Origin: Stichopus chloronotus
Taxonomy: Eukaryota > Echinodermata > Holothuroidea > Aspidochirotida > Stichopodidae
NCBI GenBank assembly: GCA_021234535.1
Contig: CM037838.1
Span: 31,535,969 to 31,599,968 of the forward strand
Reading direction: 5' to 3'
Length of the DNA stretch: 64,000 nucleotides
In this document: piece after piece, positions 46,300 to 59,955 of the stretch
How the letters are laid out: the number at the start of each line of letters is the position of its first letter
How positions within the stretch are numbered: position 1 is the stretch's first letter
Position numbers and translations under genes: made by a program
The notes under the pieces: model-generated
What the model was told of the DNA's origin: nothing
What the model saw: the letters and a program-made list of their open reading frames with translations, nothing else
Database searches by the model: none

Positions 46300-46789
46300 C
46301 CGTCTGTATGACATGTATATTGACGTAATCAAGGCGCTATGAACAGCTGATGCTCATGCATTGTGACTGGCGTAGGCCACTAAGTTTACATGTAAGTTAT
46401 AACCAGCAATGAAAAATGGTGGTAGGCGGTTGAACATTATCTAACGCAACGAGCGACACAGAACCCGAAGGGAAATTTTTTAGGGAAACGCCCGGACAGA
46501 ACATGACCTTGTTGCATGTACCCTTGGTGAAACATTTCCAGCATTTTGAAATAACATACTTTTAAGTAGTAGAAATGACATACTTTTAAACAGTGATATG
46601 ACAGAGTAGTGGTTCTTATGACCAACTAGACCGGTTTCTGCTCTCATACTCAAATGTGGAGGAGCGTCATCAGTAGTAAGCCTTTTAATATTTTATATTT
46701 TAGGCATAAGGGTCGTGAAATTTTATTTTTTAGTAATGCGTGTTCTTTAGTGCACGTAAATGAGTATAAGCTCAGAGTGCAGCTATGAG

Positions 46790-48690
46790 CGCATTCAGTA
46801 GATCTTCGTGCGAGTCCTGACTGTCGAACGATTCTTCATTACTTTGAAACCTTGATTTGACAAGAAAATCTTTTAGATTTGGGGCCCTTTTATAGGCAAG
46901 AATCGGTTCGTTCGGAAACAGCTTGGATAAAATCGGATGCTCTGATATTAAATTCCAGTGTTTCAGAATGGCCTCTTTTAGGTGCTGGGTCTTGATATGG
47001 GGTGTATACGTCAGTTTGAAAACTAAAGGTGGTTCCCTTTCTTTGGGCTTGGTGGTAACATAGTACTCGCGGTTTTCGAAAGAAATGCCTCTAGTAGTGG
47101 CCGTGGCAAATTCTTTCTTCCCCAGTTTCTCAGTAGAAGTTTCTCTTTAAATTCATCTCATGCCGTTATTCGTACGCTAAAATGGGGTTGACTCCAACCT
47201 CAGTCTTCTTTTGTTCTACTGAGGTTCAACTTCTTGCAAATTGTCATGCCCTTAGGTCAGTTTTATCACCCCATGCTGTGATAATCCACATGGTCAATTA
47301 AACATCGTTCTCCTAAAGTAATTCAGGTGTGTCAATCCAATGTCTAGGCTTTCTTGAGCTGCCTGGCAAGGGGTATTAGGTGTCATGTCCATCGTAATGC
47401 ATGGGTAATCGCTCATGAAAGAGGGGCTTTTGAACGCTTTAGCACTTTTTTAGCACGATGATAACGTCATGTCTTTTATGGATGAAGTCGGTCTCATTGT
47501 TACAGAGACGTACATAACGCAGCACTTCTCCTTTAATAAAGCCTTTAAAGGTCGCAAGTGAGTGTGCAGAGTTTCTATCGAGGTATAGGTAGTCAGTAGG
47601 TTTGGTGTAGATTTTCGAGTCTAGTAAACCAGGAGAGTGAAACTTAGGACCGTGGATTCTCAGATCTAGGTAGGTGACCTCAGAGTTAGAGATTTCTACT
47701 GTGAACTTGAGGGGATGATGAATTTCATTCATCTTCACCACTAGTTTCGGCGAGTTCTGTTGCTGAGTGTTCTATCATACAACAACAGAATTTCGTCTTT
47801 GTAACGAAGCCATTTTAGGATTCGTTGGGATAATTTGTTTTTTGGTTTTGTGCATAAATATATCACAGATTTCTGGTGAAGCTTGGCTACCCATAGTGCA
47901 GCCAATTTTGTTGGCGGTAAAACTGTTTATTAAACTCAAAACAATTCCTTTTGAGGATGAGTTCAATTAATTTGCGCATGGAGGTGGGAGAAATTTTATT
48001 AATTTCATATAGACATTTATCTGCCTTTGCATAGACTTCTTCACAGATATCGAGTCCCTCCTCTTGGGGAGTGTTGGTATACATGGAGACGACATCGAGA
48101 GTTGCAAGGAGTACTGCTTTTGGTAGCTCAGTTGCTCCCAGAACTTTTAAAATATGGTTTGTGTCTTTCACGTAAGTGTCTTGTTTTGTTACAAGAGGAA
48201 GCAAGAAAAAGTCCACGAGTTCAGAGATTTTTTCCGTGGGTGACCCGTTGCCACTGATTATGGGCCTACCAGCAAATTTTGAATTAGCCGGAGGGGCCTT
48301 GTGAACTTTTGGTAGCAAGTATATTACTGGTGTGCGGGTTTTGTGGTTGTAAGGGGATACTAGGTACTCCAAGGTGTTTTTATCAATTTCATTTTTAGAG
48401 AACATGTTTGGTAGAGTCTCTTGGACTAACTTTTTAGTTTCCGATGTTATATCACTATCTAACTTTTCGTAGTCTTAACTAGACAAGTGCCTTTCAACTT
48501 CGGCTTTAACATTGCAGAGTGCTTGGATACAGTGTTGACAGACAGTGGTCTCCCAATATCACATGTGCAGTATACAGATGTAACACATGTTTTGTTATGG
48601 CTTCGTAAGGGTCCGTTAAATGTAGGTAGCCTATGTGTGAGCTCCGCCATTTCGTGGCAACGTTACTGTACTACCAGCTCCATGGTTTAA
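46790..48690 (-). pseudogene. Penelope-like element reverse transcriptase, frameshifted
   Basis: Minus-strand pieces in order. KLVQETLPNMFSKNEIDKNT (about 48450-48380) is followed by TPVIYLLPKVHKAPP...GRPIISGNGSPTEKISELVD, then LLATLDVVSMYTNTPQEEGL. Next come GCTMGSQASPEICDIFM (about 47890-47850), KFTVEISNSEVTYLDLRI and IYTKPTDYLYLD (47720-47560), then PPLVFKLTYTPHIKTQHLKE through LSKLFPNEPILAYKRAPNLK (about 47030-46870). These are the conserved RT core and thumb of Penelope-like elements. The usual catalytic YxDD block was not found intact between the GCTMGS and EVTYLD pieces. Several frame breaks make it inactive. No GIY-YIG endonuclease is visible between 46300 and 46790. Confidence 0.88.
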
Positions 48691-48730
48691 TGCATGCCCG
48701 AGGCTGATGTTTGAAACAAACATGTGCGGT

Positions 48731-48998
48731 AAACACCAACATGTTCACGACAAAAACAAACCATCATTGTTCTTGACACACTGTTATTCGAACGTAAACT
48801 GTTGATATTTTTCTCTAGCATATTGTTATTTAAATTTAACATGTTGATATTTTTTCTCTGGCATATTGATATTAAAGTGTAACATGTTAATGTATTCTTA
48901 AATTTGTGAAACTAACGGCGCACTCTCAGTCAACGCCGATATGTTCACAATAATAATAAAATTGTACAGCGTTTCTCTCTATACGAAACATGTAAAAG
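48731..48998 (-). repeat. Right inverted repeat of Penelope-like element
   Basis: Reverse-complement partner of 46027-46299. Just outside (48999-49145) more ATGTTGATATT...GGCATATTGAT units continue as a short tandem array with a roughly 35-bp period. Confidence 0.88.
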
Positions 48999-49499
48999 CT
49001 CTTCGTAGCATGCTAATATTGCAATGTAACATGTTGATATTACTCTCTGACATATTTTTAAATGTTTGTAACATATTGATATTTTTATTGGCATATTGAT
49101 GTTAAACTGTAACATGTTGATATTTACCCTGGCATATTGAATGTTTTGCTAACATTTTGAAACACATGGCGCTCCGTATACAACATATCCAGGATATATG
49201 ATTGCATCCTGGTAGTTTTAATCGTACTGTTGAACTTTCAGAGCTGCTACGTAGGCTAGCACTTGGTATGGCATTCGTGAGCGTCGTAGTTGTGAACAAT
49301 AACTCACAAAGGGGAGTAAAATTGAACATTTCTTTCTCGTATTACTTTCAAATGTCGAAATCTTGTTTTCGTCTTCGTACTTTTGGCGAACAATGAACTT
49401 AAAACTGGCACCGAAATTTACACAAGGGGCTCTATTTTCTGCAAAATATCGAGATAACAAGAAAATATAATCTAAAAAAAACCCAGAAAAATGATCAAT

Positions 49500-50280
49500 T
49501 GCTTAGTGATCTTCAGTAAACAATTCTCTGTAACTTGTTTAAATTACAACTTGTCATATCTTGTCAACTTTCAACAATTTGCTGCAAAATTTCCATTTGT
49601 TCCTCTTTTTTCCTAAGTGAGCAAGTCAATATTTTTTTTGCAAAATGTCAAAATGACAACTTATTATATCTTGTAAACCCAACAATTCTCTGCAAAAAAT
49701 TGACTTGTTCACTTCGTTTATGAATGAACAATTAAACAATTGACTGCAAAATGTTTAAATGACTACTAATTACATCCTGTCAATTCAACATTTTCTGCGA
49801 AATGTAGATTTGATCACTTTCTTTTAAGTCATGAGCAACTACACGATTTTTTGCAGGATGTTAACTTCTTCATATCTTTCTGAGTGAACAATTATTCAAA
49901 TTTCTGCCAAATCTTCAAATGACAATTTATATCATCATGTTATTTGTATTTATCTAGGAAGTGAACAAGCGGACATTATGCAGAAAATTGATGAAATTAA
50001 AAAATATGACAAGTTCTCATTCGAGCGTTTTTTTTTTCAGAACATTGTTCAATTGTCGTGCTCACGTAGTAATGAAGTAAACAAGTAGACATTTTGCAGA
50101 AAATTTTAGAAAGCTAAATTGATAGGATGTGATCAGTTTTTCTATGAACATTTTTCAAGAAAATCTTGAAGATCTCACCAAATCAAGTAAACAAGGTGAC
50201 ATTTTGCAGAAAAGTGTAGAGTTGTTAAGATAACACAACTGAGCAATTGATCATTTTTCTGCCTTTGATGAGATATTATC
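49500..50280. repeat. Inverted arrangement of short tandem repeats
   Basis: The left half has repeated units reading CTGCAAAA...TTGACTTGTTCACTTC. From about 49950 the right half has units reading GAAGTGAACAAG...GACATTTTGCAGAAAA, their reverse complements. The centre is near 49940. Units are 110-140 bp apart and diverged. Confidence 0.65.
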
Positions 50281-50289
50281 TCGTATTGT

Positions 50290-53200
50290 TGAAAATTGTC
50301 AAGTTATGAGGCCAAGATAATTTTATTTTGACGGCACGAACTTCAATAATATTCCTAACAGTGATGATAAAATCCAAAAGTTTGAAAACGGAACCATCTG
50401 CATAATTTATGAACAGGCTTTGCATTATTACCCACTAAGTGGAAGTTCGGTAGAGTAAACTGATGTAATCTATTCTAAGAAGGATAGGTAATTCCAAAAT
50501 TCTGACTAGTTCCCCCCCCCCCCCCTCACTGGTCGATCGGACATGCGCTGACCTACGTTAATGTACTTTGACCTACATGAATCAGTAGAATCATTTGACT
50601 CCCCAATACTTGTTATGAAGTTGTTCGTTTTACCAGTGGTCCTCTTCGGAATGTTATGCAAACTTATCTAAATTTGATGTAGCGAATGAAAAGCAACATA
50701 CACCATGTTGCTTAGCCTACTTGTATACGAAATTTAAAGTTCAGGTTTGAGATATGAAGTTGACAGTGATTCCTAATTTTAATAAGTAGCCTATGTTGAC
50801 CTAATCTGACCTTTAACCTTCATGAAGCGCTCACTAGGCTTTACCAACTTACCAAGTTTGGAAGATTACTCAACCTCTCTTTGAGATACTGAGTTTACAC
50901 CATAATTTGAAAGAAAAAAAAAGCAATAAATGGCACGTTGATACCATGTTGCCCAGCCTGCTTATACATACGGAGTTTGAAGTTCAGGCATTTGAGGAAG
51001 ATCAGATTAAAACTCTCCTGTACCACTATCATATCTTCATGTAAATGCCCGTTCAATAAAAAATAAAACTAATATATATAAGAATAAGAATTGACTTTCT
51101 CTTCATTACACTGTAAGAAAAGTCTCTAGATTTAGAGAAAATAAAACAAAGAAATAAATTAGAATCACAAAAATTGTCTGGAAACTAATTACCCGATGAT
51201 TTCTGTATTCCTTTTGTATTTCTTTATTTTACTTTCTGTAAATTTACAATTTACATTCTTAACAGTGTACCAAAACATGGTAATGCTACTGTCCAGTCAA
51301 ACCATTTTCCTAATTGAACAATGGTTATCACGGTGACCAGAAGAAACTCTCTGGTATCATAAATGGAAAACTTGGCAGAAAGGAAGTTTACTCTTCCGAC
51401 CAATGTATAGTATGAAGTATTTTTCCCACAATTCCCTTTCAGTAAATGCATATAAAGATAAAATGGAATTCGCTGAAAACATTACACACAAAGCCTAACG
51501 GTTTATTCATGACAGCAAAATTCAGTCGTATACGTGCATAATAAATACACTTAATATGCCAAGCTTAATTTTAATTAATGAAAAAAAAAGAGCTTATCGC
51601 GAAAAACTCAGTTTACCTACCGAAAATCAAAACGTTTGAAAACTTCCTCTCGATCTATAACCTCTGTTTTTCAACAAAAAACTTCTTTTCCTACAAATGA
51701 ATTTCCAGGGTTAGTATTTCGAACAAAAAACTGTCCATCGAGGGAATGCAAATACCAAAATTCTGCCCTAACACAGAGGAAATTTTCTTTCTAGCGCCCT
51801 CACTATCTACACAACAGAATACGCTGTAGCGTTCTTGTGTAGGAACCATGATCGAAGCGTAATCTAAGGCGCCCTCACTTTGGTGGTTCCGCAAACACTT
51901 TAATTCATCATAAGATACCTTACATGATTGTAAATATAATATTTGTTTTCTCCTCTGGTAAAATGAATTTATACAACATAAAGGCACGAATGTTCATGAT
52001 GGCAGAGGTTTTGTTAAACTGAGTTTATCGGATAAAAAACAGTATTTTTTTTTATTAAATCTTCCTTCTCAAAAAACCCTGTTTTCGGTCGACAAACTTT
52101 GTTTTTCGGTCGATAAGTTTTTCAGCGATAATCTCAGTGCTTCGATCTAAAAATTTTAAGAGAGTAGGGCGGTAGCTGGTAGTCGCAAGAGAATCATGGC
52201 CATATCTTCTATTGCTCACAGTATCCATACGCCTACATCTTAAAAAAAAACTCCCTACATCTTAAGAAAAAAAACTCATGCAAACTTGCTGCAATGACAC
52301 ATTGAGGGACAATATTAGGGAGCAAAAGTGAAATTTGTACTATAATGCGAGGGCCATCAAGGTATGACAAACGTAAAGAAAATGTGTTAGTCACATTTAG
52401 GAAACATTTGCCACCAAAACGAAGCTTTCCAATTACATTTTTTTTTAAGTTTTTTATATTGACATTGCTATTACTCTAAAACAATAAAATATTAAATAAG
52501 ATATATCCGTCATTAGACCATAGAAGTGAAAGCTTTTTTTCTGTTTTGACGTAGACTAAGAGAATTTGTCAATATCTTCGAACATATCATATTGGATCAC
52601 CACTATAATATATCATCGTACGCCTATATTTGATGTACATCTTAAGCTTTTAGTACACCTTTATATATGTTTTGATGTACACCTTAATATATATTTTAGT
52701 ACATTATCGAAGTTTTGATCAACATATTTTACTATATCGTACATCATCGTATAGACCTATATTTTGATGTACATCTTAAGGTATATATCATCGTATAATT
52801 TAGTACATGGTGGTACTTTTTTTTTTGTTCTTCTTTATTACATGAACTTATGAAATTTCATCATCATATATTGTGATCCTTTTCCACATGCTAGCTAAAT
52901 CCTGTTGGGCGGAATTTATAGCATACACAAACACACACAAGGTGTCTGATACATTCTCATTCACGCACCACGGTTTCGCCGACCCTGGAAAAGGCGCATT
53001 ATTCACACTCGTTAAAAATACAACACTGCCTTTTTAGTACCAAAAATGACAGCAAATGACTATAAGCCTTTCAGTTTGTAGTGAATCAGACCAAAATGGA
53101 AGTGGATGCCACGTTAGCATGGCATGCATCATAACAACATAGGCACAGATGCCATTTGGTATCAGTCATGGTCACTGAATGTGTGCGTTCGGTTTCCGAG

Positions 53201-54900
53201 ACCACTTCGTTTTCTGTTTTCTGTCTTTCTTTTAGTTCACTTAGGATACGATTTACAGGTTTTCAAGGTTAATTTTTATTTCGGTCTTTTATGAAGTAAG
53301 TGTTTTTGTTGACATACCAGTTACGGTCATGTACCTTGGACAATGGTGCTTTCGAGCGCTACGCTATGATACATAGACCTGGTTTTGCTGAAAGGTCAAA
53401 ATTGTAAATTTTTGTTCTCACTCAACTTACCGAGGGTAACCCCGTTCATGTGAAATCAGTATGTATCAGAATACAAAACTTGTTGTCCTTTTCAGATATT
53501 TATTTCCTCCGCTGTTGTAGGAGGCCCCATGTGTATCCATCAAACACGGAGTATGGAAAGCAGGCGGTGCAATTTTAAAATTCCCTTTCCTTGATTCATC
53601 AAACATTTCGGTGATGATATTTTAGCAGGACTATTTACATCGCAATGTCAAATAGTTCCAATCGAAATGACACAAATGACTTCTTTGATAAACACTTCAG
53701 GAAATGAACTTCCGGGTGGGTCGATAATATGAATGCCAATTGTTCACTGTCTATACTACAACAGGCATGAAATACAAAATAAATTAGGCCTACCTTCCAT
53801 TTATGTGATTTGAACGATATGCACGACCTGAGTGCACAAAAGTTTTGGCTGATAGTACGCATTTTGTTTTTAGCAATCAGCTGACGTTCAATATGCTGGG
53901 ATATTAAAGAACATTTCGATACACAGTACACCGATAATCCAACATATCTACAAATATTTATTGATCGCAGAATACAGAGTTTTATTAGAGCACCAGTCCT
54001 GGCAACCTTGATGAGCTAAATTTGTGTCAACCAAAACTTCGGATACAGACTTGTGCGTAGGCCTAGCCAGTGAGGAGAAGCGGAGGTGCAGGATATGACC
54101 ATACTTGCCATGTTGATGCTCTAAACATCCACCAATTCCTGCTCAAACTTATATAGTTATAATGTTATGGATATGTAAAAGTTCAATGGTAGTAGATGAT
54201 AGGGTTAAGTGCACTCTCAATGAAACTTTGAAAAGAGGTTTCATGTACGGTACACATCATAAACGAGAGAGAGCCTCGCGATGCATGTCTTATGATTGTG
54301 ACAGTAAGACAGTCAATTCTGGTTTGCTACGCAACCGCAAGACAAACAATGCTAATGTTGCCATTATTACCAAGACTGCAGCAACTTTTCATCAAATGAT
54401 TAGACCAATCAGAGGTCACATGAAATATAGCAGGTTTAGGTTTAAGCCAATCACATCGATGCTTTCATTAACATACGTGCTGCCAAGTGATAGCACAAAC
54501 ATTCCATCGACAAACACATTGCCCAGTGCTAGCTGTGACCTGCATTGACATTCTATGCCACCGTCACCCATATCAACGTCAGTGACCTAGTGGCGGGGAG
54601 GGGGGGGGGGGCTGTCTTACTTATCGTCGATGATGTAATCCATGGAGAAAAAAAAACTAAGATCGCTGTAAAGGAAAACAGGAAAGAGGAAAGGAGGAGG
54701 AGAGCAGTCTATATCAACTCTCTATATCATATGAGTCGTCAGAAAAATTATTCATCGAGTGAAATTTTTCTCGGCATGAGAGAGTCAGAGGGACGAGGGC
54801 CAACTTGGGCAAAAGGATAAGGACTGTGAAAGATGTAACATGAAAGACATGCTCTGTGCAGTGTTAAAATCAGTTTTACATAAACAACTAATATAATGCA
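50290..54900. other. No gene recognised
   Basis: Long AT-rich stretch. A cluster of TTTTGATGTACATCTTAA-like units lies at 52630-52800. The 128-codon plus frame at 54162-54548 has no recognisable domain. A DR1-like motif with one mismatch (TGACCTTTAACCT) lies near 50810. Confidence 0.45.
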
Positions 54901-54902
54901 TG

Positions 54903-55708
54903 TTACAGACTTGGCAACTGCCCCCACTGCCGCACAGGTTCCAGCTCACCCTCGGTAAGCTTGGTGGCGTAACCTGAAGTGGGACCGTCTAAAAAATGTA
55001 ACACATTATCACCCATTATCATATTACATATAGAAATCACTTGCAACTGTGTAGGGAAAAAGAAGAATGTAAATGAAAATACCTTGTTATGACAGATATT
55101 TTAATACAATTTTTGTACTCTCTTCTTCCAAATCGAGTATACTAGGTAAGAGATTTGTGGTAAAAAATAATATGCCAGAGATGGACAAAAAAGTGAACTG
55201 TTTTGAATTTTTCTCATGTTGACTTACCATAGATAATATTCATGATTATGTGGCTGTACCTCTCTTGCACAGGGGAAGTTGTTTCGTTAAAGATCGGTGA
55301 TGTTTATCAGAACTCTGGCGGTGAAGACTGATAATATTTTACCAGTAAAACTATCCATACAACTTGTACTCATGAATATTAACTACCGTTTGTGACATCA
55401 ACATGAGAAAATAAAACACTGAAAAGTTCAGGCAAACATTGGTGACCAAACAACATTCGCTATACAAGCGGTGGCGCTTCATAACACACAAAATCATGAA
55501 TATAATCTATATAAAAGCCTATCCCTCCCCTACCCCCCTCCCAGTACATCCTTCCAGACCCACTCCTCTAGTTCATCCCTACCATCTTACCCCTCCCCGA
55601 CTCAACTGTTTGCCAGACTTCTCCAGAGTCGATTTTCATACTATACGCGGAAATTATGTGGGAACAAAATTGTTCTTTAAATGGATCACAATGGATACAT
55701 ACTATGTA
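54903..55708 (-). CDS. Tentative 3' exons of an unknown gene
   Basis: Three minus-strand pieces join in phase. 55591-55708 (acceptor GCCCTCACTTCAG, phase 0 to 1, donor GTAAGA) encodes 39 residues from YIVCIHCDPFKEQF to QTVESGR. 55228-55263 (36 nt, phases 1-1, donor GTAAGT at 55222-55227) encodes RYSHIIMNIIY. 54903-54988 (phase 1, acceptor ACATTTTTTAG, stop TAA at 54903) encodes GPTSGYATKLTEGELEPVRQ then WGQLPSL. The last two are the better supported. The end looks like a hydrophilic cytosolic tail with Tyr residues (YSHI, SGYATKL). I recognise no family; upstream exons were not found. A minus frame at 55991-56239 containing YEYIQLTYELDQL may belong to the same gene but could not be joined. 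Confidence 0.33.
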
Positions 55709-55719
55709 CTGAAGTGAGG

Positions 55720-58700
55720 GCGCCCACGTTAATAGTAATATATATGGAATGGCTCATGGAACGTGGGTGTAAGTTTAAGGGGTCTACGGATAGGAGCCTA
55801 GTGGGTGTAATAAAGCAAACAAAATAATTAGTAAAGAGAATCTTTCAAAACAGATGAGGTAATATATCACAAAATAACTCTCCTACGTGAGCAATGCTTA
55901 TCCTTAGACCGGTCAATTCTGTCAACGGTTTCTATAAAACTCCATTGCATCGGTGTGAGTTATCATTCCACAGATCAACCGCTTTTAGATTCATATTAAT
56001 CTCGAACTAAATCCGATCACATTAAATTTCTTTTCGTATGATTTTCTTTTGTCAAATTTAATCACCGAAACCCGTTTAATTGCACACCACTCGTTCAATT
56101 GATGATGGCAAAGCTGATCAAGTTCGTAGGTAAGTTGTATGTATTCATATTCATCTGTTCTACTACCTTTCTTGTAATTCCAACATTTCTGTTTATAAGT
56201 CGGAGCATTTGAAATTCTGCTCTGTAGTGACCCAGACATCTGAATTTTCCTACTTCACCAAGTATCATTCACCAGGTTGTATTTCCGTTACATCCAAATT
56301 GTACATACGACCTCAGGACGGTTTCCTATTTCTTTGCAGTGACGTTTGGAATTTTGTCCTGTCATTAAAGCGTCACATCTATCCTTCAGTCAACAAAAAA
56401 AATGAGGAAATGTAATTTTTTGTTACAATGGATAATATTCAAGCCCGTTACATGTTGCAAGTGTTAGGTTATTCATTGCTGCTTGCAGAAAGCCTCGCGT
56501 TCTGAGATGGTTACTAGATGCTAACAGAGTCCAAGCTTTCGAAACATCAGGGAGGCTACAAGGGGCATTTTCCACTGCATATCTCAAAATACAAACTTAT
56601 TTAGTGTTGTAACATGTACAACAGATGTGGAAAAGAGGTGGTGTCATTGGGTGACATATGTATGCACATATGTCATGACAAGGTGACCTCAATGCAGTGG
56701 TCATAATGATTGGTTTAGTCTTACATTATTTTCCAAAACTTTGAGAAATGGCTCACAATGTAAGAACCTTGGCCATCAACACTGAAGAAAAAATGCAACA
56801 TTTACCTTTGTTGAAGTCTGTGATGTCGCAGATGTGAAACAAATGATTCTATAATTAGTTAAATCTATAGAGAGTAAACTAGAGGGATACAAGATAAGAC
56901 TGCCTTAAGACAATGTAAAGATATCTGGGTAACAGAAGACAACGGAGTTTCCCCGGTCCCGCATACTCTCTTCACTTTCTAATATGAGACACTCTAATAC
57001 AAATTGAAGAGAGTATACACTAATTCAATAACATTTAAGATAATTGCTGTATTACAAGCAAAGAATCAAACTGGTTAATTTTGTAGAAGTTCAACTATAT
57101 CTTCGTTATTCATATGTGGAGTTGAAAAAAATGTTGTTCTCAAAAAGAAAAAAGTTATATTTCATTTGAGAATACACTTCGGTCACGTATACTGTAGAAG
57201 CGATATTTGTATGGAATTATTTCTCCTCCCCACCGTTTCATCACCCGCTCCACTTCATATTGCCAATAACTGTACAGACGTCGGTTGGACGAACAAACAG
57301 CTGAACAACAGATGTGTGACTTACCAAAAATTTGAAAGAGATATGTATATTTTTATTTTGGCATTGTTATGAGACGAAGAAACTTACACAGGTATTACAC
57401 CAGAGTCATGCTCCATGCTTCCCTATACAAATTTTGACGATAAAGAAACTCTAATTCGTTACAGTATCAAGATTGTAGTGGAACGTTTTGTAACGTTTGC
57501 TGTATGTATTGCTGTATCGTTATATTGTTATCCTAACATCATCTGTCGAAAATTGAAACAAAGCATATTGGGTTGTATCATAGGAACAAATATTGTTAGC
57601 GTGTCACGTGGAATTTAAACAGAGCAACCAGTGAAAAAGAAAGGAGTTATTTAAAGTTAGTGGATATTTTTCTCGTTATTGGTGAAAATTATACTGTTAT
57701 GCCTTGTTCTGTTTGAAACTTTTAACCTGTTTAAACAATTTCTTTCCACAGTAATGCATTACATTATGGTAAATCTAATATGTAATAACAGACCAACTAT
57801 TTAAACCTTTTATATCTATTTCTGATCTTAACTGCCTTAAAACCTAATACTTTAGGAATTATGACCTTTAATTTTAGTAATTTTAATACACAAGAACAAT
57901 TGGAAGGATGGGTGTGAAATGTGAAGGTTAAAGTGATTGTGAATTTAGAAGTATAAGGTTTCATCTCTCTTTGTTTTTAAATGTGTATGCAATGTTGTTC
58001 ATAGACGGAATATGCTATCCAATTTTCGAAAATGACATAAACCACTTTAAAAGCAACAGAAACGGCATTAAAACAGAAATTATACTTGTTACACGCGCTT
58101 ACATAATGAATATGCAACAGCACAGGCCTCAGTTCGTCGTGTATCCAAATCATTACTCAAGCCATCGCTCCTTAACGGGGTATAGGGAATTGTTGAATTT
58201 GTTTCAATCAGGGAGATGTTACTGGGAGATACACAAGGCAGTTTAATTTATTCTTATCCTATTAGATGTTCTCTGGTGTGAGAAGAATCTAAGTACATGG
58301 CTTTGGGCAAACTTTGACTTGTGTCTGGTTCAAACGCTTATTAGTTCCTATTTGCACTTGCTCTTACCCTATCAAAAGGACAGAGCTTTGAATGGAAACT
58401 TACTGCCGACAGTCCTGTCAGAACCACTGCTTTATAAATCTAAACGAGTCAGTGTTTACCTCAGTCAGTGTTTACCCTTATCAAACATGCGCTATAAAGG
58501 CAAAGAAGTGTCCCATGCACATGATTTAAACTGTCATAAGATTATAATTTGATGTAGCGTTTTATTAATTTGCAAATACTTTCAGTGGTAGACAAAACCG
58601 ATAACCTTGGAGGCAACTAGTTAGGTATGCATAAGAATAAGTTTCCGATGTATCTCTTTCTAAATTACAGTTCCCTCGTGAAACGGGACACTGTGAGACA

Positions 58701-59815
58701 CGAATAAGTTGAAATAACCCACAAACAGATCACCAAATTGGGGTGTAAGAGACCAGTTGTTCAACCAACTGAATTTTTATTACTAGTTTACTTCCCATTG
58801 TTTTGTTCAAAAAAGCCTATACGGTTAAGTTGAATGAAAACTGTAAACAACCACCACGTTATCGTCATTACTTTTTTGTCGTTATGTTTGAATACTTTAG
58901 AATCACATGGCAGCACTGACCACCTAAAACCTATCTCCCAAATTGTCTGAATGATACAGCTAAAAGTCTTGTGAAACTTTTGTAAGTTTAATGTTTTCAC
59001 TTTTTACCTATACGCCACTTTACTTTAAAATGGAAACAAAGACTTTGAACTACTTTTCAAGTGTCATGTAACATTTTGTAACACTGAAGCAACTTGACAT
59101 TTTTCTTAACGATACTGACCAAAGCATTTCTTCGTCATACATCACTATTTTGAGACATGGACAAGATATTGGTGTGACGTTGGGAGTGCCTATAGTGACA
59201 ACAGTGACAACAACATTATGTTCTTGAATTGAGAGTTAATATTGTGAGCGAAATAGTTCCTCAGTCACTGTGAAGTTTCATTACTCACCCAAATAAACAT
59301 GATAACAATGGACTACTTACATATACCCTCAACAATGGCCAGTCCTGTTACACTGTGACCTACCAGATGTGTGAGCAGAACTTTCTAATGAGAAACCGAC
59401 GAAATGGTACAGATTGGTGTGATGGAAGTCAATTTTGTTGAAATCAAAGAATATATAAACCAACGAAAGGCCCACCAAACAAATAATACCTCATTTGAAA
59501 GGACTTGTTTCTAGTTTAATGCATTCGATATTCCTTCTTTTTATCAATTTTGCAATTTTGAGTCTGTAACTGATTTTCTAGGGTGGATGGGTCAACAATA
59601 ATAGGTACGAATACGATAGCTTTATTCCAATTTTAAATACATACCATATGGAATGTTGAAAATCTGGGTTTTGTCACACTAAACTGCAGGTATTACTTAA
59701 TGAATTGTAGCAGTGAGCCTGAACAGCACAGTGTGTCAATTGTCTGCATACAAGGTTTATTTATTTGCCAGATCACAAATATTCCATTACGTTTTGTTTG
59801 TTTATACCCTTACAG
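55720..59815. other. No firmly supported gene
   Basis: Should contain the first exon and promoter of the plus-strand secreted-protein gene and possibly 5' exons of the minus-strand gene ending at 54903. Plus-strand frames at 57166 and 57971 are hydrophobic or Cys-containing but lack splice support. Inverted pair ATACTCTCTTCA / TGAAGAGAGTAT lies near 56965-57015. Confidence 0.35.
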
Positions 59816-59955
59816 TATGCACATTGTGTGCAATGGCTTTACTCTGGACATGTCAAGCTGTTCCACCACGAAGACACAAGCGAAGCCAAGATGATCTAGC
59901 AATAGAAGAAGCTTTTCGTATGTTGTTTTGTCTCTCGAGGAATCGTTTTGAAGGG
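59816..59955 (+). CDS. Secreted protein, signal and basic cleavage exon
   Basis: Starts with two bases completing a split codon, then 46 codons to FEG; donor GGG/GTAAGA. Contains the end of the signal peptide, RRHKR, and the first Cys of the mature part. Confidence 0.6.

Noticed and set aside
54162..54548. 128-codon plus frame as a gene
   Set aside because: No domain or splice support.
55439..55717. Proline-rich plus frame
   Set aside because: Arises from C-rich low-complexity DNA; the minus strand has better splice-flanked reading here.
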